Origin: Microbacterium stercoris
GTDB taxonomy: Bacteria > Actinomycetota > Actinomycetes > Actinomycetales > Microbacteriaceae
NCBI RefSeq assembly: GCF_017592545.1
Contig: NZ_JAGFOA010000001.1
Location: 372,001 to 436,000 of the forward strand
Direction: 5' to 3'
Length of the DNA: 64,000 nt
Shown here one piece after another: positions 31,862-41,031 of the stretch (the stretch's first letter is position 1; each line of letters starts with the position of its first letter). Below the pieces are notes generated by a model. It saw only the letters and a list, made by a program, of their open reading frames with translations, had not been told where the DNA came from and did not search any database. The translations under genes and the position numbers were made by a program.

Positions 31862-33160
31862 GTGAATCTCGTCCCCACCCGCCGCGCCGGCCTCGGCGCT
31901 CTCGCCTTCGGCGCCGTCCTCGCGCTCGTGGGCTGCTCCACCAGCCCCGCCGCATCGTCCTCCGGCGAGGAGGGAGGGGGCGCGGCGAGCGACGTCGTGC
32001 TCACCCTCGCCGGCGCGGGTGAGGCCCCGGCCCAGGCCGCCATCGACGCGTTCGAAGCGGCGAACCCCGGTGTCACCGTCGATGCGACGTTCGCGAACGA
32101 CGACGAGTCCTACCAGCAGACGCTGCGCACCCAGCTATCGGGCGGCACGGCCCCCGATGTGTTCCGCGTGTGGCCGGGAAACGGCAACGCGACCTCTGTG
32201 CTGCCGCTGAGCGACGACGGTCTGCTCGCGCCCCTCGACGACGCCGAGTGGGCGGACAGCATCGGAGACGCGGTGCGCCCGGTGGTCGAAGATGCCGACG
32301 GAGGGCTCGTCGGCGTGCCGGTCACCGTCGTCGGCATCGGCGCCGTCTGGAACGACCAGGCCGTCGAGGCCGCCGGGCTCACAGTGCCCGACACCTACAC
32401 CGAGGTGCTGCAGTTCTGCGCCGACGCGAAGGCCGCGGGCAAGATCGCCTTCGCGCTCGGCCTCAAGTCGACGTGGGTCACACAGCTCGTTCCGTATGCG
32501 CTCACCGCGACATCCGTCTACGGGCCCGACCCCGACTTCACGAAGAAGCAGCTGGCAGGGGAGACGACCTTCGTCGATTCGGCGTGGAAGGACGCCCAGC
32601 ACCAGTACCTCGAGATGCGCGATGCGGGATGCTTCAACGACAGCCCCAACGGCATCGGCTACGACGAGCAGATGACGATGCTCGGCAAGGGGGAGGCGCT
32701 CGGCGCCGTGCACATCACGTCCGCCGCCGCGAACGCGCAGCAGTACGCGCCCGAGGGCACCACGTTCTCGATGACGCCGTTCCCGGCCACGGACGACGCG
32801 GCCGAGACGATGCTGCCGGTCTCGGTCGGCATCGTCTATGCCGTCAACGCCAAGGCGAAGAACCCCCAACTCGCCAAGAAGTTCGTCGACTTCCTCGCCT
32901 CGAGCGAGGGGCAGGCCGTGTACGCCACGGCGGCCGGAGCAGCTCCCGCTCTCGAGTCCTCCGACTTCGAGCCCGACGAGGTGCTCGCCGCCGTCGGCGA
33001 GTTCCAGGCCGCCGGCAAAGCGCGTCCCTTCCCGGACGTCGCGTGGCCGAACACCAAGGTGCAGCAGGAGCACCTCGCGGGGATCCAGGAGCTCTTCAAC
33101 GACACGATCGGCGTGGACGAGCTGCTCACTCGCATGGACGAGGCCTTCAACGAAGGCTGA
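31862..33160 (+). CDS. Extracellular sugar-binding lipoprotein of the ABC transporter
   Basis: A 432-residue CUT1 solute-binding protein. The signal peptide ends in the lipobox LVGC (Cys25), followed by a Ser/Gly linker. VVLTLAGAGEAPAQAAIDAFEAANPGV starts lobe 1, and DVFRVWPGNGNATSVLPL and GVPVTVVGIGAVWNDQAVEAAGL are standard family segments. AAGGAGG (31851-31857) precedes GTG 31862. It would deliver an oligosaccharide, plausibly an unsaturated or rhamnose-containing pectin fragment judging by the neighbours. Confidence 0.9.
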   Translation: MNLVPTRRAGLGALAFGAVLALVGCSTSPAASSSGEEGGGAASDVVLTLAGAGEAPAQAAIDAFEAANPGVTVDATFANDDESYQQTLRTQLSGGTAPDVFRVWPGNGNATSVLPLSDDGLLAPLDDAEWADSIGDAVRPVVEDADGGLVGVPVTVVGIGAVWNDQAVEAAGLTVPDTYTEVLQFCADAKAAGKIAFALGLKSTWVTQLVPYALTATSVYGPDPDFTKKQLAGETTFVDSAWKDAQHQYLEMRDAGCFNDSPNGIGYDEQMTMLGKGEALGAVHITSAAANAQQYAPEGTTFSMTPFPATDDAAETMLPVSVGIVYAVNAKAKNPQLAKKFVDFLASSEGQAVYATAAGAAPALESSDFEPDEVLAAVGEFQAAGKARPFPDVAWPNTKVQQEHLAGIQELFNDTIGVDELLTRMDEAFNEG

Positions 33161-33187
33161 CCGAGCCCGCACAGGGATCGGCACGCA

Positions 33188-33222
33188 GAGCGGGCCCGGG
33201 GGCAGATCCTCCGGGCCCGCTC
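33188..33222 (+). terminator. Hairpin between the binding protein and GH28-like genes
   Basis: Perfect 12-bp arms 33188-33199 and 33211-33222 around an 11-base loop. Placed inside the operon after the binding-protein gene, it may cause partial termination and lower expression of the hydrolase, or protect the 3' end of the abundant binding-protein message. Confidence 0.65.
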
Positions 33223-33243
33223 GTCATGAGGAGAGGACGTGCA

Positions 33244-34878
33244 ATGACGCACACATCGATGACCTCCGTACGTCGGAGGCGAAGGATCGGGGCACTGCTT
33301 GCGGCCGTGCTGATCGCGACGCTGCTGCCACTGGCACACGCGACGGAGGGGGCCGAGGCCGCACCGGCCGCCGTGGAGACGTATCCGCTGGAGGACGCCT
33401 TCCCCGCCTCCCCGGACTTCGTCCTCACGGTCAACGGGCTCGCCGTGCCGGTGCAGGACTACGCGGGCTACGACATCGCGCAGTTCGCGATGGGATCCGG
33501 GGACGCCGTGATCCGCATCACCAAGCTGAACAACACGAACATCGGCTCGTACTCGATCAGCCCGCTGAAGCTGGGGCTCGTCGGCACGGTGTCCGGCTCA
33601 TCGCTCACCTTCACGGTCGACCGCGACGAGTATCTGATCGTCAAGATCGACGGACGCCCGGAGCTGGTGATCGCGATCGATCCGCTGGAGACGGACCGGC
33701 CCCCGCGGTCCGGAGCGGGAGTCTTCGATGTCACCGCCGCGCCGTACAACGCGGCAGCGGGCAGCACCGCCTATTCCACCGACGCGCTCCAGACCGCACT
33801 GAACGACGCGGCCGCCTGGGGCTCGGCCCACGGCGGCCAGGGCGTCGTCTACGTTCCCGCGGGTGTGTACAGGCTCGGCACGCTCTACCTGCGCTCGAAC
33901 CTCAAGCTCTATCTCGCACCCGGCGCGGTGCTGCGCTACACGGGTGAGCGCGAGCATTACGACGTGCATTGGCGGAAGAACTCTCAGAGCCGCGACGTCA
34001 CCTGGTTCCTCTCGACCCGCTACTCGTCCTCGAACATCACGATCGCCGGACGCGGCGTCATCGACGGCAACGGGATGGCATCGCTCAAGCCCGGGAACCT
34101 GGGCGTGAATCTGCTTGTGCCGATCTACACGGACGGCTTCCGCGTCGAGGGCATCACGTTCCGCGAGTCGAGCAGCTGGGCGATCATGCCGACGCGTTCG
34201 TCGGACATGGAGTTTCGCGACATCAAGATCTTCAACCGGTTCGACATGGGCGAGAACGACGGCATCGACGTGATGGAGTCCTCCGACGTGACGGTGTCGA
34301 ACGCGATCGGCATCGGCCTCGACGACCCCTTCAGCACGAAGACGTGGGCGAATCACATCGATCTCTTCGCCCGGGTTCCCGGTGATCCGAGGCCGCTGGA
34401 GAACGTCACCTTCGACGACCTCGTCAGCTGGACATGGTGCTATGGGCTGAAGGTGGGGCAGGGCGTCTTCCAACAGCAGCGGAACGTGACCTTCCGCAAC
34501 GCCACCATCTACGACGCCGCAGTCGGAATCGGAGTGCACCACAAGTACGGCAGCGCGGCCGCTCTCAGCATCCAGTTCGAGGACATCGACATCGAGCGGA
34601 TCCGCCACGACAACGACGGCAACCGCACCTGGATGGCCCTGTGGACAGGAGCCACGTCAGAGGGCTTCGGGCCGGTGGCCGATGTCGATCTGACTCGTAT
34701 CCGAGTGCGCGATGCCGGCACCACGCCCGCGCGCATCAACGGCGTGCCGGGGGCGCCGATCACCGACGTGCGGTTCGAGGCCATCCGGATGCCGGGCAGC
34801 ACCACCACCGCGGCCGACCTCGCCGAGATGAGGGTGACGAACGTGTCGGACGCCGGGAACATCCAGATCGTGCGCTGA
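33244..34878 (+). CDS. Secreted GH28-like right-handed beta-helix hydrolase
   Basis: A 544-residue exported protein. The signal peptide has a five-Arg n-region, a hydrophobic core (15-31) and a cut near AHATEG or AEAAP. An N-terminal beta domain (45-160) precedes the beta helix (165-540), which starts with a pectin-lyase-type STDALQTALNDAAAWG and VYVPAGVYRLGTLYL. Candidate catalytic parts are ENDGIDVMESSDV (near 338) and GLDDPFSTKTW (near 360), corresponding to NTDG and DD-x-x-S-x-K of GH28, and VHHKYG near 424 in place of GHG. It would attack polygalacturonate- or rhamnogalacturonan-like polymers outside the cell. The divergence of the motifs leaves specificity open. Confidence 0.72.
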   Translation: MTHTSMTSVRRRRRIGALLAAVLIATLLPLAHATEGAEAAPAAVETYPLEDAFPASPDFVLTVNGLAVPVQDYAGYDIAQFAMGSGDAVIRITKLNNTNIGSYSISPLKLGLVGTVSGSSLTFTVDRDEYLIVKIDGRPELVIAIDPLETDRPPRSGAGVFDVTAAPYNAAAGSTAYSTDALQTALNDAAAWGSAHGGQGVVYVPAGVYRLGTLYLRSNLKLYLAPGAVLRYTGEREHYDVHWRKNSQSRDVTWFLSTRYSSSNITIAGRGVIDGNGMASLKPGNLGVNLLVPIYTDGFRVEGITFRESSSWAIMPTRSSDMEFRDIKIFNRFDMGENDGIDVMESSDVTVSNAIGIGLDDPFSTKTWANHIDLFARVPGDPRPLENVTFDDLVSWTWCYGLKVGQGVFQQQRNVTFRNATIYDAAVGIGVHHKYGSAAALSIQFEDIDIERIRHDNDGNRTWMALWTGATSEGFGPVADVDLTRIRVRDAGTTPARINGVPGAPITDVRFEAIRMPGSTTTAADLAEMRVTNVSDAGNIQIVR

Positions 34879-34883
34879 CGCGA

Positions 34884-34917
34884 GGAGGGCGGCTCTCCGT
34901 CGAGAGAGCCGCCCTCC
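34884..34917. terminator. Terminator at the end of the uronate/pectin island
   Basis: Perfect 14-bp arms 34884-34897 and 34904-34917 with the loop CGTCGA lie between the convergent GH28-like and fumC genes and can act on both strands. Confidence 0.85.
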
Positions 34918-34936
34918 GGGCCGTTCGCGAGCTGCG

Positions 34937-36331
34937 TCAGCCGGCGTGCGTCATCGAGAGCAGGTCGAGCTTCTCGTCGAGCTGCGCCTCGGTGAGCTCG
35001 CCGCGTTCGACGTAGCCGAGGTCGATCACGGCCTCGCGGACAGTGATGCCCTTCTTGACGGCGTGCTTGGCGATCTTCGCGGCGGCCTCGTAGCCGATCA
35101 TCTTGTTCAGCGGCGTGACGATCGACGGGCTCATGCCGGCGAAGGCGGCGGCACGCTCGAGGTTGGCCTCGAGGCCGGCGACGGTCTTGTCGGCGAGCAC
35201 ACGGGATGCGTTCGCGAGGAGACGGATCGACTCCAGCAGCGCGGTGCCCATCACCGGGATCGCGACGTTGAGCTCGAACGAGCCCGAGGCTCCGGCCCAC
35301 GCGACCGTGGCGTCGTTGCCGATCACGCGCGCGGCCACCATCAGCACGGCCTCCGGGACGACCGGGTTCACCTTGCCGGGCATGATCGACGAACCGGGCT
35401 GGAGGTCGGGGATGTGCAGCTCGCCGAGACCCGTGTTGGGGCCGGAGCCCATCCAGCGGAGGTCGTTGTTGATCTTCGTCAGCGACACGGCGATGGTGCG
35501 CAGCGCGCCCGAGGCCTCGACGAGGCCGTCGCGGTTGGCCTGGGCCTCGAAGTGGTCGAGCGCCTCGGTGATCGGCAGGCCGGTCTCAGCCGCGAGCAGC
35601 GCGATGACCTTCTGCGGGAACCCGAGCGGCGTGTTGATGCCCGTGCCCACGGCGGTGCCGCCGAGGGGGACCTCCGCGACGCGGGGGAGCGCCGCCTGCA
35701 CCCGCTCGATGCCGAGGCGCATTTGACGCGCGTACCCGCCGAACTCCTGTCCGAGCGTGACCGGGGTCGCGTCCATCAGGTGCGTGCGGCCCGACTTGAC
35801 GGCGTCCTTCCACAGCACCGCCTTCTCCTCGAAGGCCTGCGCGAGGTGGTCGAGGGCGGGCACGAGGTCCTCGATGAGCGCCTGCGTCACGGCCACGTGC
35901 ACCGAGGTGGGGAACACATCGTTCGACGACTGCGACGCGTTGACGTGGTCGTTCGGGTGCACATCGGCGCCGAGCTTCTGCGTCGCGAGCGTGGCCAGCA
36001 CCTCGTTCATGTTCATGTTCGAGGACGTGCCGGATCCGGTCTGGTACGTGTCGACCGGGAAGTGCGCGTCGTGCTGACCGGTGATCACGTCGTCGGCCGC
36101 GGCCGCGATCGCGTCGGCGATCGCGCCATCGAGGGTGCCGAGCTCCTTGTTGGCGAGAGCGGCGGCCTTCTTGATGCGCGCGAGCGCGGCGATCTGGGTC
36201 GACTCGAGGCCCTTGCCCGAGATCGGGAAGTTCTCGACGGCGCGCTGGGTCTGGGCGCGGTAGAGCGCGGATGCGGGAACCCGCACCTCGCCCATGGTGT
36301 CGTGCTCGATGCGGTACTCGATCTCGGTCAC
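34937..36331 (-). CDS. fumC: Class II fumarate hydratase
   Basis: A 464-residue TCA-cycle enzyme that hydrates fumarate to malate. The aspartase/fumarase signature [12 protein letters not shown] is complete (about 312-323). Active-site segments [45 protein letters not shown] and [10 protein letters not shown] are present, which separate it from aspartase and argininosuccinate lyase. It is the last gene of the minus-strand run xseA-xseB-DUF4245-carbonic anhydrase-fumC. Confidence 0.97.
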   Translation of the reverse strand: MTEIEYRIEHDTMGEVRVPASALYRAQTQRAVENFPISGKGLESTQIAALARIKKAAALANKELGTLDGAIADAIAAAADDVITGQHDAHFPVDTYQTGSGTSSNMNMNEVLATLATQKLGADVHPNDHVNASQSSNDVFPTSVHVAVTQALIEDLVPALDHLAQAFEEKAVLWKDAVKSGRTHLMDATPVTLGQEFGGYARQMRLGIERVQAALPRVAEVPLGGTAVGTGINTPLGFPQKVIALLAAETGLPITEALDHFEAQANRDGLVEASGALRTIAVSLTKINNDLRWMGSGPNTGLGELHIPDLQPGSSIMPGKVNPVVPEAVLMVAARVIGNDATVAWAGASGSFELNVAIPVMGTALLESIRLLANASRVLADKTVAGLEANLERAAAFAGMSPSIVTPLNKMIGYEAAAKIAKHAVKKGITVREAVIDLGYVERGELTEAQLDEKLDLLSMTHAG

Positions 36332-36377
36332 TTCTTCGTTCCTCCGGTAGGGATCGATCGGCGGGAGCGCTGCCGGG

Positions 36378-37025
36378 TCAGGCGGCGTCGTTCTGGGTGC
36401 CCAGCAGCACGTCGGGGACGACGGTGCCCTCGGCGAGGCGGTAGTTGGCGCCGACGATGCCCAGGCGGCCCTCGGCGACGGCGGTGCTGATGATCTCCGA
36501 GCGCTGCAGCAGCTCGGCGACGGTGTCGCGCACGTGCTCGCGGCCCACCGCCGTGGCGTCGATGGTCTCGGCGGTCATGCCGTCGTTGGCGCGGAGGACG
36601 CGGCGCACCGCGGGCACGATGGGGGCGATCAGGCGCCAGATCGTCGGCGGAAGCACGGGCGCGTCGGCCGACGTCGACTGGATCGCCGCACCGACGGCGC
36701 CGCAGGAGTCGTGACCGAGCACCACGATGAGGGGCACCTTCAGCACCTCGACGGCGTACTCCAGCGAGCCGACGATCGAGTCACCCGCGACCTGGCCGGC
36801 ATTGCGCACGACGAACAGGTCGCCCAGGCCGAGGTCGAAGATGATCTCGGCGGCGAGGCGCGAGTCGGCACAGCCGAACAGCGCCGCGATGGGCGCCTGG
36901 CCCTCGGCGATCGAGTTGCGTCGTTCGACGTCCTGGTGGGGGTGCTCGGGGGTGCCGGCGACGAAGCGGGTGTTGCCCGCGACCATGCTGGCCCAGACCT
37001 CATCGGGAGTGGGGGACTGCGTCAT
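36378..37025 (-). CDS. Beta-class carbonic anhydrase
   Basis: A 215-residue enzyme interconverting CO2 and bicarbonate. The zinc ligands and catalytic dyad are visible: C52, D54 and R56 in FGCADSR, H105 and C108 in LGHDSCGA. The length and the [10 protein letters not shown] strand fit the common bacterial type II/III beta enzymes. The start overlaps the stop of the DUF4245 gene (ATGA). In the mycobacterial order glpX lies between fum and the DUF4245 gene; here carbonic anhydrase holds that place and glpX is 10 kb away. Confidence 0.93.
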   Translation of the reverse strand: MTQSPTPDEVWASMVAGNTRFVAGTPEHPHQDVERRNSIAEGQAPIAALFGCADSRLAAEIIFDLGLGDLFVVRNAGQVAGDSIVGSLEYAVEVLKVPLIVVLGHDSCGAVGAAIQSTSADAPVLPPTIWRLIAPIVPAVRRVLRANDGMTAETIDATAVGREHVRDTVAELLQRSEIISTAVAEGRLGIVGANYRLAEGTVVPDVLLGTQNDAA

Positions 37026-37690
37026 CTGCTCTCCTCAGCAAGCGCGCGCACCTGCGGCGCGATCATCTCCGCGACCTCGGCGGTGGTCTCCGGGGTCGAC
37101 GAACCGTACAGAAGAATGTGGTCGGATCCGGCCTGCGTGCCGAGCGCATACGTCACGCCGGCAGTCGCTCCCTCATCGGTCGGGCGCACCTCGTACACCG
37201 CCCAGTCGACACCGCCGATCTCGAGCTCATCGGTCGGGGCCGAGCCTCCCAGTCGCTGGGCGGCCCAGACCTCATCGGCATCGAAGCCCTGCACGAAGCG
37301 GAGGAAGCTGTCGTCGCCGGGCACGTACAGCACCTCCCAGGACGAGTCGGAGACGACCTTCGCCTCGTTGACGAACCAGCCGTTGCCGTCCCGGCCCTCG
37401 GGCTCGGGCACATCCGGCACGATCACCGTGCGGTCGAAGGCGGATGAGGCGGCGGCAGCCTCTTCGGCGACGTCGATCTGACGCGCCTGGGTGAGGTCGC
37501 CGCGCGGCACGATGAGGAACATGACCGCGAGGATGACGACTGTCGCGCCGAGCGCGACCAGCAGGTTGCGGAAGTTCTGGCTCTCTCGATAGGCCTTGGT
37601 GTTGGCCGCCTTGCGAGCGGCGGTCTCCTGCGGAGTCTCCGGCCGCCCGAGCTCGGCGACGACGCGGGGCTCGCCCTTGGCGCGCGCCAT
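37022..37690 (-). CDS. DUF4245 membrane-anchored protein
   Basis: A 222-residue protein. A hydrophilic N-terminus with QNFRNLLVALGATVVILAVMFLIVPRGD (one span, about 41-62) leads to an extracytoplasmic alpha/beta domain containing GWFVNEAKVVSDSSWEVLYV and VDWAVYEVR. The family is actinobacterial, of unknown function, and normally sits with xseB/xseA and fum, as here. ATG 37690 is chosen because it overlaps the xseB stop. An N-terminal extension to 37753 would run deep into xseB. Confidence 0.85.
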   Translation of the reverse strand: MARAKGEPRVVAELGRPETPQETAARKAANTKAYRESQNFRNLLVALGATVVILAVMFLIVPRGDLTQARQIDVAEEAAAASSAFDRTVIVPDVPEPEGRDGNGWFVNEAKVVSDSSWEVLYVPGDDSFLRFVQGFDADEVWAAQRLGGSAPTDELEIGGVDWAVYEVRPTDEGATAGVTYALGTQAGSDHILLYGSSTPETTAEVAEMIAPQVRALAEESR

Positions 37691-37944
37691 CACTGGTCGT
37701 CTCCTGCCGACGACTGAGCGGCTTCGAGGCGCCGCTTCGCGCCGCGTAGCCATTCGTCGCAGCGGGCCGCGAGGGCCTCGCCGCGCTCCCAGAGCGACAG
37801 CGACTGCTCGAGGGTCGGCGCGCCCTGCTCCAGTTCGGCCACCACGCGCACGAGCTGGTCGCGGGCCTCCTCGAACGAGAGGGACGCGACATCCGACGGC
37901 GTGCTTGCGGACGGATGGGCGGGCTGGGAGGTCACGGGTTCCAT
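37690..37944 (-). CDS. xseB: Exodeoxyribonuclease VII small subunit
   Basis: An 84-residue helical-hairpin protein with LSFEEARDQLVRVVAELEQG and LEQSLSLWERGEALAARCDEWL, the conserved XseB core. It binds in several copies to XseA to form the single-strand nuclease. Tight spacing on both sides (one base to xseA, overlap with DUF4245) shows an operon. Confidence 0.93.
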   Translation of the reverse strand: MEPVTSQPAHPSASTPSDVASLSFEEARDQLVRVVAELEQGAPTLEQSLSLWERGEALAARCDEWLRGAKRRLEAAQSSAGDDQ

Positions 37945-37945
37945 C

Positions 37946-39262
37946 CTACTTTCCGGGCTCCGACGTTCCGTCCGGGGCCTCCGGTGCGCGTGCGTCGGCG
38001 GTCTCGCCGGCAGACGTGGCGGCGACCGAGCCGTGCTCGAGGGTCACGACGAGCGCGGTGCCGGCAGGCGCCTGGGATGCCCGGCGCACGATGTCGCCGC
38101 CCTCGGTATGGGCGATCGCATATCCCCGGGCCAGGGTCGCCTGGGGTGAGAGCGCGCGCAGCGACGCCCGCAGCTCCGCGGTGCGCAGCTGGCCCTGCTC
38201 GATGCGGCGCTCGCTGATGGCCCGGCCCCGGGACACGAGCTGCCAGACGTCCTGCGTGCGGGTCTCGACCATCCGCTCGGGGGTGCGCAGCACGGGGCGC
38301 GATCGCAGCTGCTCGAGCTGTGCGGTGTCGTGCGAGAGCCGCTGGGTCAGGCGCAGCGTCATGCGAGAGCGCAGTTGCGCGACGATGGCCCGCTGCTCGC
38401 CGACATCCGGCACCACGCGCTTTGCGGCGTCGGTCGGGGTCGAGGCGCGGAGATCTGCGACATCGTCGAGCAGCGGATGGTCGTTCTCGTGGCCGATCGC
38501 GCTCACGATCGGCGTCTGGGCCGCCGCGACCGCGCGCACAAGGCGCTCGTCGCTGAACCCCAGGAGCGTCTGCGGGTCGCCGCCGCCACGCGCGATCACG
38601 ATCACGTCGACCTCGGGATCCGCGTCGAGGCGAGAGAGGGCGGCGAGGATCTCCGGCACACTGCGATCGCCCTGCACCGTCACGTGCTCGGTGCGGAACC
38701 GCACCTGCGGCCAGCGCAGCTCCGCGTTGCGGTGCACGTCCTTCTCGGCGTCGCTTCGGGCGCCGGTGATGAGGCCGATGCAGTGCGGGAGGAAGGGGAG
38801 GGGCTTCTTCCGGGCCGGATCGAACAGTCCCTCCGACCGCAGCTGGGCGCGCAGGCGCTCGAGCTTCTCCAGCTGCTCTCCGAGGCCCATGTGCTTCATC
38901 GCCGAGACCTGGAAGCTGAAGTCGCCGCCCTTGACGTAGTAGTCGGCCTTCACGCAGGCGACCACGTGATCGCCGATCTTGAGGTCGGCGGGGATGCGAC
39001 CGCGTGTGCTCGACCAGATCACGATCGAGATCTGGGCGGAGCCCTGCAGGTCCTTGAGCCGCGCGTAGATGGCGCCCGCTCGCACGTTCCAGGAGGTGAT
39101 CTCGCCCTCGACCCAGATCGAGCCCCATCGCTCGATGAAGCCCTTGATGGTCTGGTTGAGACGGGCGATCGAGGTGGGCGCCGCGGCCGTTGAGTCACGC
39201 GGGGCGACGCTGTCGGCCGGCGGTGCCTCGCCGGGCACGGCGGCGGGCTGGAACGTCGTCAT
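37946..39262 (-). CDS. xseA: Exodeoxyribonuclease VII large subunit
   Basis: A 438-residue catalytic subunit. An N-terminal OB-fold (about 35-130; IWVEGEITSWNVRAGAIYARLKD) is followed by the nuclease core with PHCIGLITGARSDAEKDV, VIVIARGGGDPQTLLGFSDE and PIVSAIGHENDHPLLDDVADLRASTPTDAA, then the coiled-coil region and a C-terminal segment with GYAIAH. It degrades single-stranded DNA in both directions to acid-soluble oligonucleotides. ATG 39262 (MTTFQPA) is preferred over a longer in-frame reading. Divergent from ispH. Confidence 0.95.
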   Translation of the reverse strand: MTTFQPAAVPGEAPPADSVAPRDSTAAAPTSIARLNQTIKGFIERWGSIWVEGEITSWNVRAGAIYARLKDLQGSAQISIVIWSSTRGRIPADLKIGDHVVACVKADYYVKGGDFSFQVSAMKHMGLGEQLEKLERLRAQLRSEGLFDPARKKPLPFLPHCIGLITGARSDAEKDVHRNAELRWPQVRFRTEHVTVQGDRSVPEILAALSRLDADPEVDVIVIARGGGDPQTLLGFSDERLVRAVAAAQTPIVSAIGHENDHPLLDDVADLRASTPTDAAKRVVPDVGEQRAIVAQLRSRMTLRLTQRLSHDTAQLEQLRSRPVLRTPERMVETRTQDVWQLVSRGRAISERRIEQGQLRTAELRASLRALSPQATLARGYAIAHTEGGDIVRRASQAPAGTALVVTLEHGSVAATSAGETADARAPEAPDGTSEPGK

Positions 39263-39322
39263 GTCGTCCGGTCCTCTCGATCGGCGGGAAGCGCGCACGG
39301 GGCCCGCTCAGACCCCCGCCGG

Positions 39323-39328
39323 TAGAAT
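39323..39328 (+). promoter_or_regulatory. -10 box TAGAAT of leaderless ispH
   Basis: TAGAAT ends six bases before GTG 39335 with no Shine-Dalgarno between, so transcription and translation probably start at the same base. Confidence 0.6.
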
Positions 39329-39334
39329 CGAGAT

Positions 39335-40411
39335 GTGAGCGCCACCCCCATCTCGCTGCCCGTGCCCCAGGTTCCGGCACGCCGTGCACACGTACGCACG
39401 GAGCCGCTTCAGGATATCCCGGTCCCCGGGCGCAAGCGGGTGCTGCTGGCGGCCCCCCGCGGGTACTGCGCGGGCGTCGACCGCGCAGTCGTCGCCGTCG
39501 AGAAGGCCCTCGAGCGCTACGGCGCTCCGGTGTACGTGCGCAAGCAGATCGTGCACAACATCCACGTGGTCACCGAGCTCGAGGCTCAGGGGGCGATCTT
39601 CGTCGAGGAGGTCGATGAGGTTCCCGAGGGCGCGCACGTCGTCTTCAGCGCGCACGGCGTCTCCCCGGCTGTCGTCAACGCCGCCGCCGACCGCGGACTC
39701 CAGGCCATCGACGCCACGTGCCCGCTCGTGACCAAGGTCCATCGCGAGGCGGTGCGCTTCGCGCGCGACGACCGCCACATCCTGCTCATCGGCCACGCCG
39801 GTCACGAGGAGGTCGAGGGCACCGCGGGTGAGGCCCCCGAGCACACCACGATCGTGAACTCGCCCGAGGAGGCCGACACGATCGAGGTGGCCGATCCGAG
39901 CCGCGTCGTGTGGCTCTCGCAGACCACGCTCTCCGTCGACGAGACGATGGAGACCGTGCGGCGTCTGCGCATCCGCTTCCCCGAGCTGCAGGATCCGCCG
40001 TCCGACGACATCTGCTACGCCACGCAGAACCGCCAGGTCGCGATCAAGAAGGTCGCCAAGAGCGCCGATCTCGTCATCGTGGTCGGCTCCGCGAACTCGT
40101 CCAACAGCGTGCGCCTGGTCGAGGTCGCCCTCGAGTACGGCGCCAAGGCCGCCTACCGGGTCGACTACGCCGACGAGGTCAAGCAGGAGTGGCTCGACGG
40201 CGTCGAGACGGTGGGCGTCACCTCCGGAGCCTCGGTGCCCGAGGTTCTCGTGCAGGAGGTGCTCGAGCAGCTCGCGGGTGCCGGCTACCGCGACGTCGAG
40301 GAAGTGCGCACGGCGGAGGAGGACCTGATGTTCTCGTTGCCCAAGGAGCTGCGCCAGGACATCAACGGTCAGAAGACCGAGCGCGCGCTCGGTGGCCGCA
40401 TCCGCGCATGA
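39335..40411 (+). CDS. ispH: 4-hydroxy-3-methylbut-2-enyl diphosphate reductase
   Basis: A 358-residue iron-sulfur enzyme, the last step of the MEP isoprenoid route, producing IPP and DMAPP. The three cluster cysteines are C45 in [10 protein letters not shown]129 in DATCPLV and C227 in [15 protein letters not shown] and SAHGVSP carry the conserved His residues, TSGASVPE the phosphate loop. It sits divergent from xseA as in mycobacteria. The ATGA overlap couples it to the DUF6264-like gene. Confidence 0.97.
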   Translation: MSATPISLPVPQVPARRAHVRTEPLQDIPVPGRKRVLLAAPRGYCAGVDRAVVAVEKALERYGAPVYVRKQIVHNIHVVTELEAQGAIFVEEVDEVPEGAHVVFSAHGVSPAVVNAAADRGLQAIDATCPLVTKVHREAVRFARDDRHILLIGHAGHEEVEGTAGEAPEHTTIVNSPEEADTIEVADPSRVVWLSQTTLSVDETMETVRRLRIRFPELQDPPSDDICYATQNRQVAIKKVAKSADLVIVVGSANSSNSVRLVEVALEYGAKAAYRVDYADEVKQEWLDGVETVGVTSGASVPEVLVQEVLEQLAGAGYRDVEEVRTAEEDLMFSLPKELRQDINGQKTERALGGRIRA

Positions 40412-40944
40412 GCATTCCCGGAGAGCCGGCAGGCGAGCGTCCGCGCCCGCAGTTCGGCGAGTACGCCAGCCCGGAGGAGCAGGCGGCCCGCATCCGTCAC
40501 CCTCTGCCCGCGGCGGCCACGCCCTGGCCCGAGTCGGATGCACCCGATCCGGTCGAGGTGCGCCAGCGGATGACGAACGGTCGTCTGATCGATCGCGCGG
40601 TGGCGGTGGCGCTGCTCGCGTACGGCCTGCTGAGCGTCGGGCAGGCGATCCCGCTCACCCTCGATCCGCGCCCGCTCCTCGAGGTGATGGGGCTCGACTC
40701 CGACACCATCACCCTGACCTCCGCGGGCGGCTGGGGAGTGGCGGCGATGGTCGCGCTGATCGGCGGATGGCTGCTCACGGCCTGGCTGACGTGGCGCGCG
40801 CACCGTCGCGGGTTCCGCTCGGTGCTGTGGATCCCGCTCGTCGGCGGCTTCGTCGCCAACCTCGTCTCGGGCCTCCTGATCACCGGCGCGCTGCTGTCGG
40901 ATCCGGCGATCCTCGACGCGGTGCTCAGCCGGTCCGGCTCCTGA
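40408..40944 (+). CDS. DUF6264-like membrane protein
   Basis: A 178-residue protein with a Pro-rich cytosolic head (1-55) and three membrane spans (about 62-82, 104-128 and 138-165). The basic loop [11 protein letters not shown] separates the last two. It resembles the Microbacteriaceae DUF6264 family that follows ispH, and its function is unknown. Its start overlaps the ispH stop. Confidence 0.65.
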   Translation: MSIPGEPAGERPRPQFGEYASPEEQAARIRHPLPAAATPWPESDAPDPVEVRQRMTNGRLIDRAVAVALLAYGLLSVGQAIPLTLDPRPLLEVMGLDSDTITLTSAGGWGVAAMVALIGGWLLTAWLTWRAHRRGFRSVLWIPLVGGFVANLVSGLLITGALLSDPAILDAVLSRSGS

Positions 40945-41031
40945 CCGGGACATCCTCGGCGTGAGCGGGTTCGGCGCGACGCGGTGCGCCTTCGTCGCAC
41001 CTCGCGGATCAGCGGCCAGACTGCCACTGTC

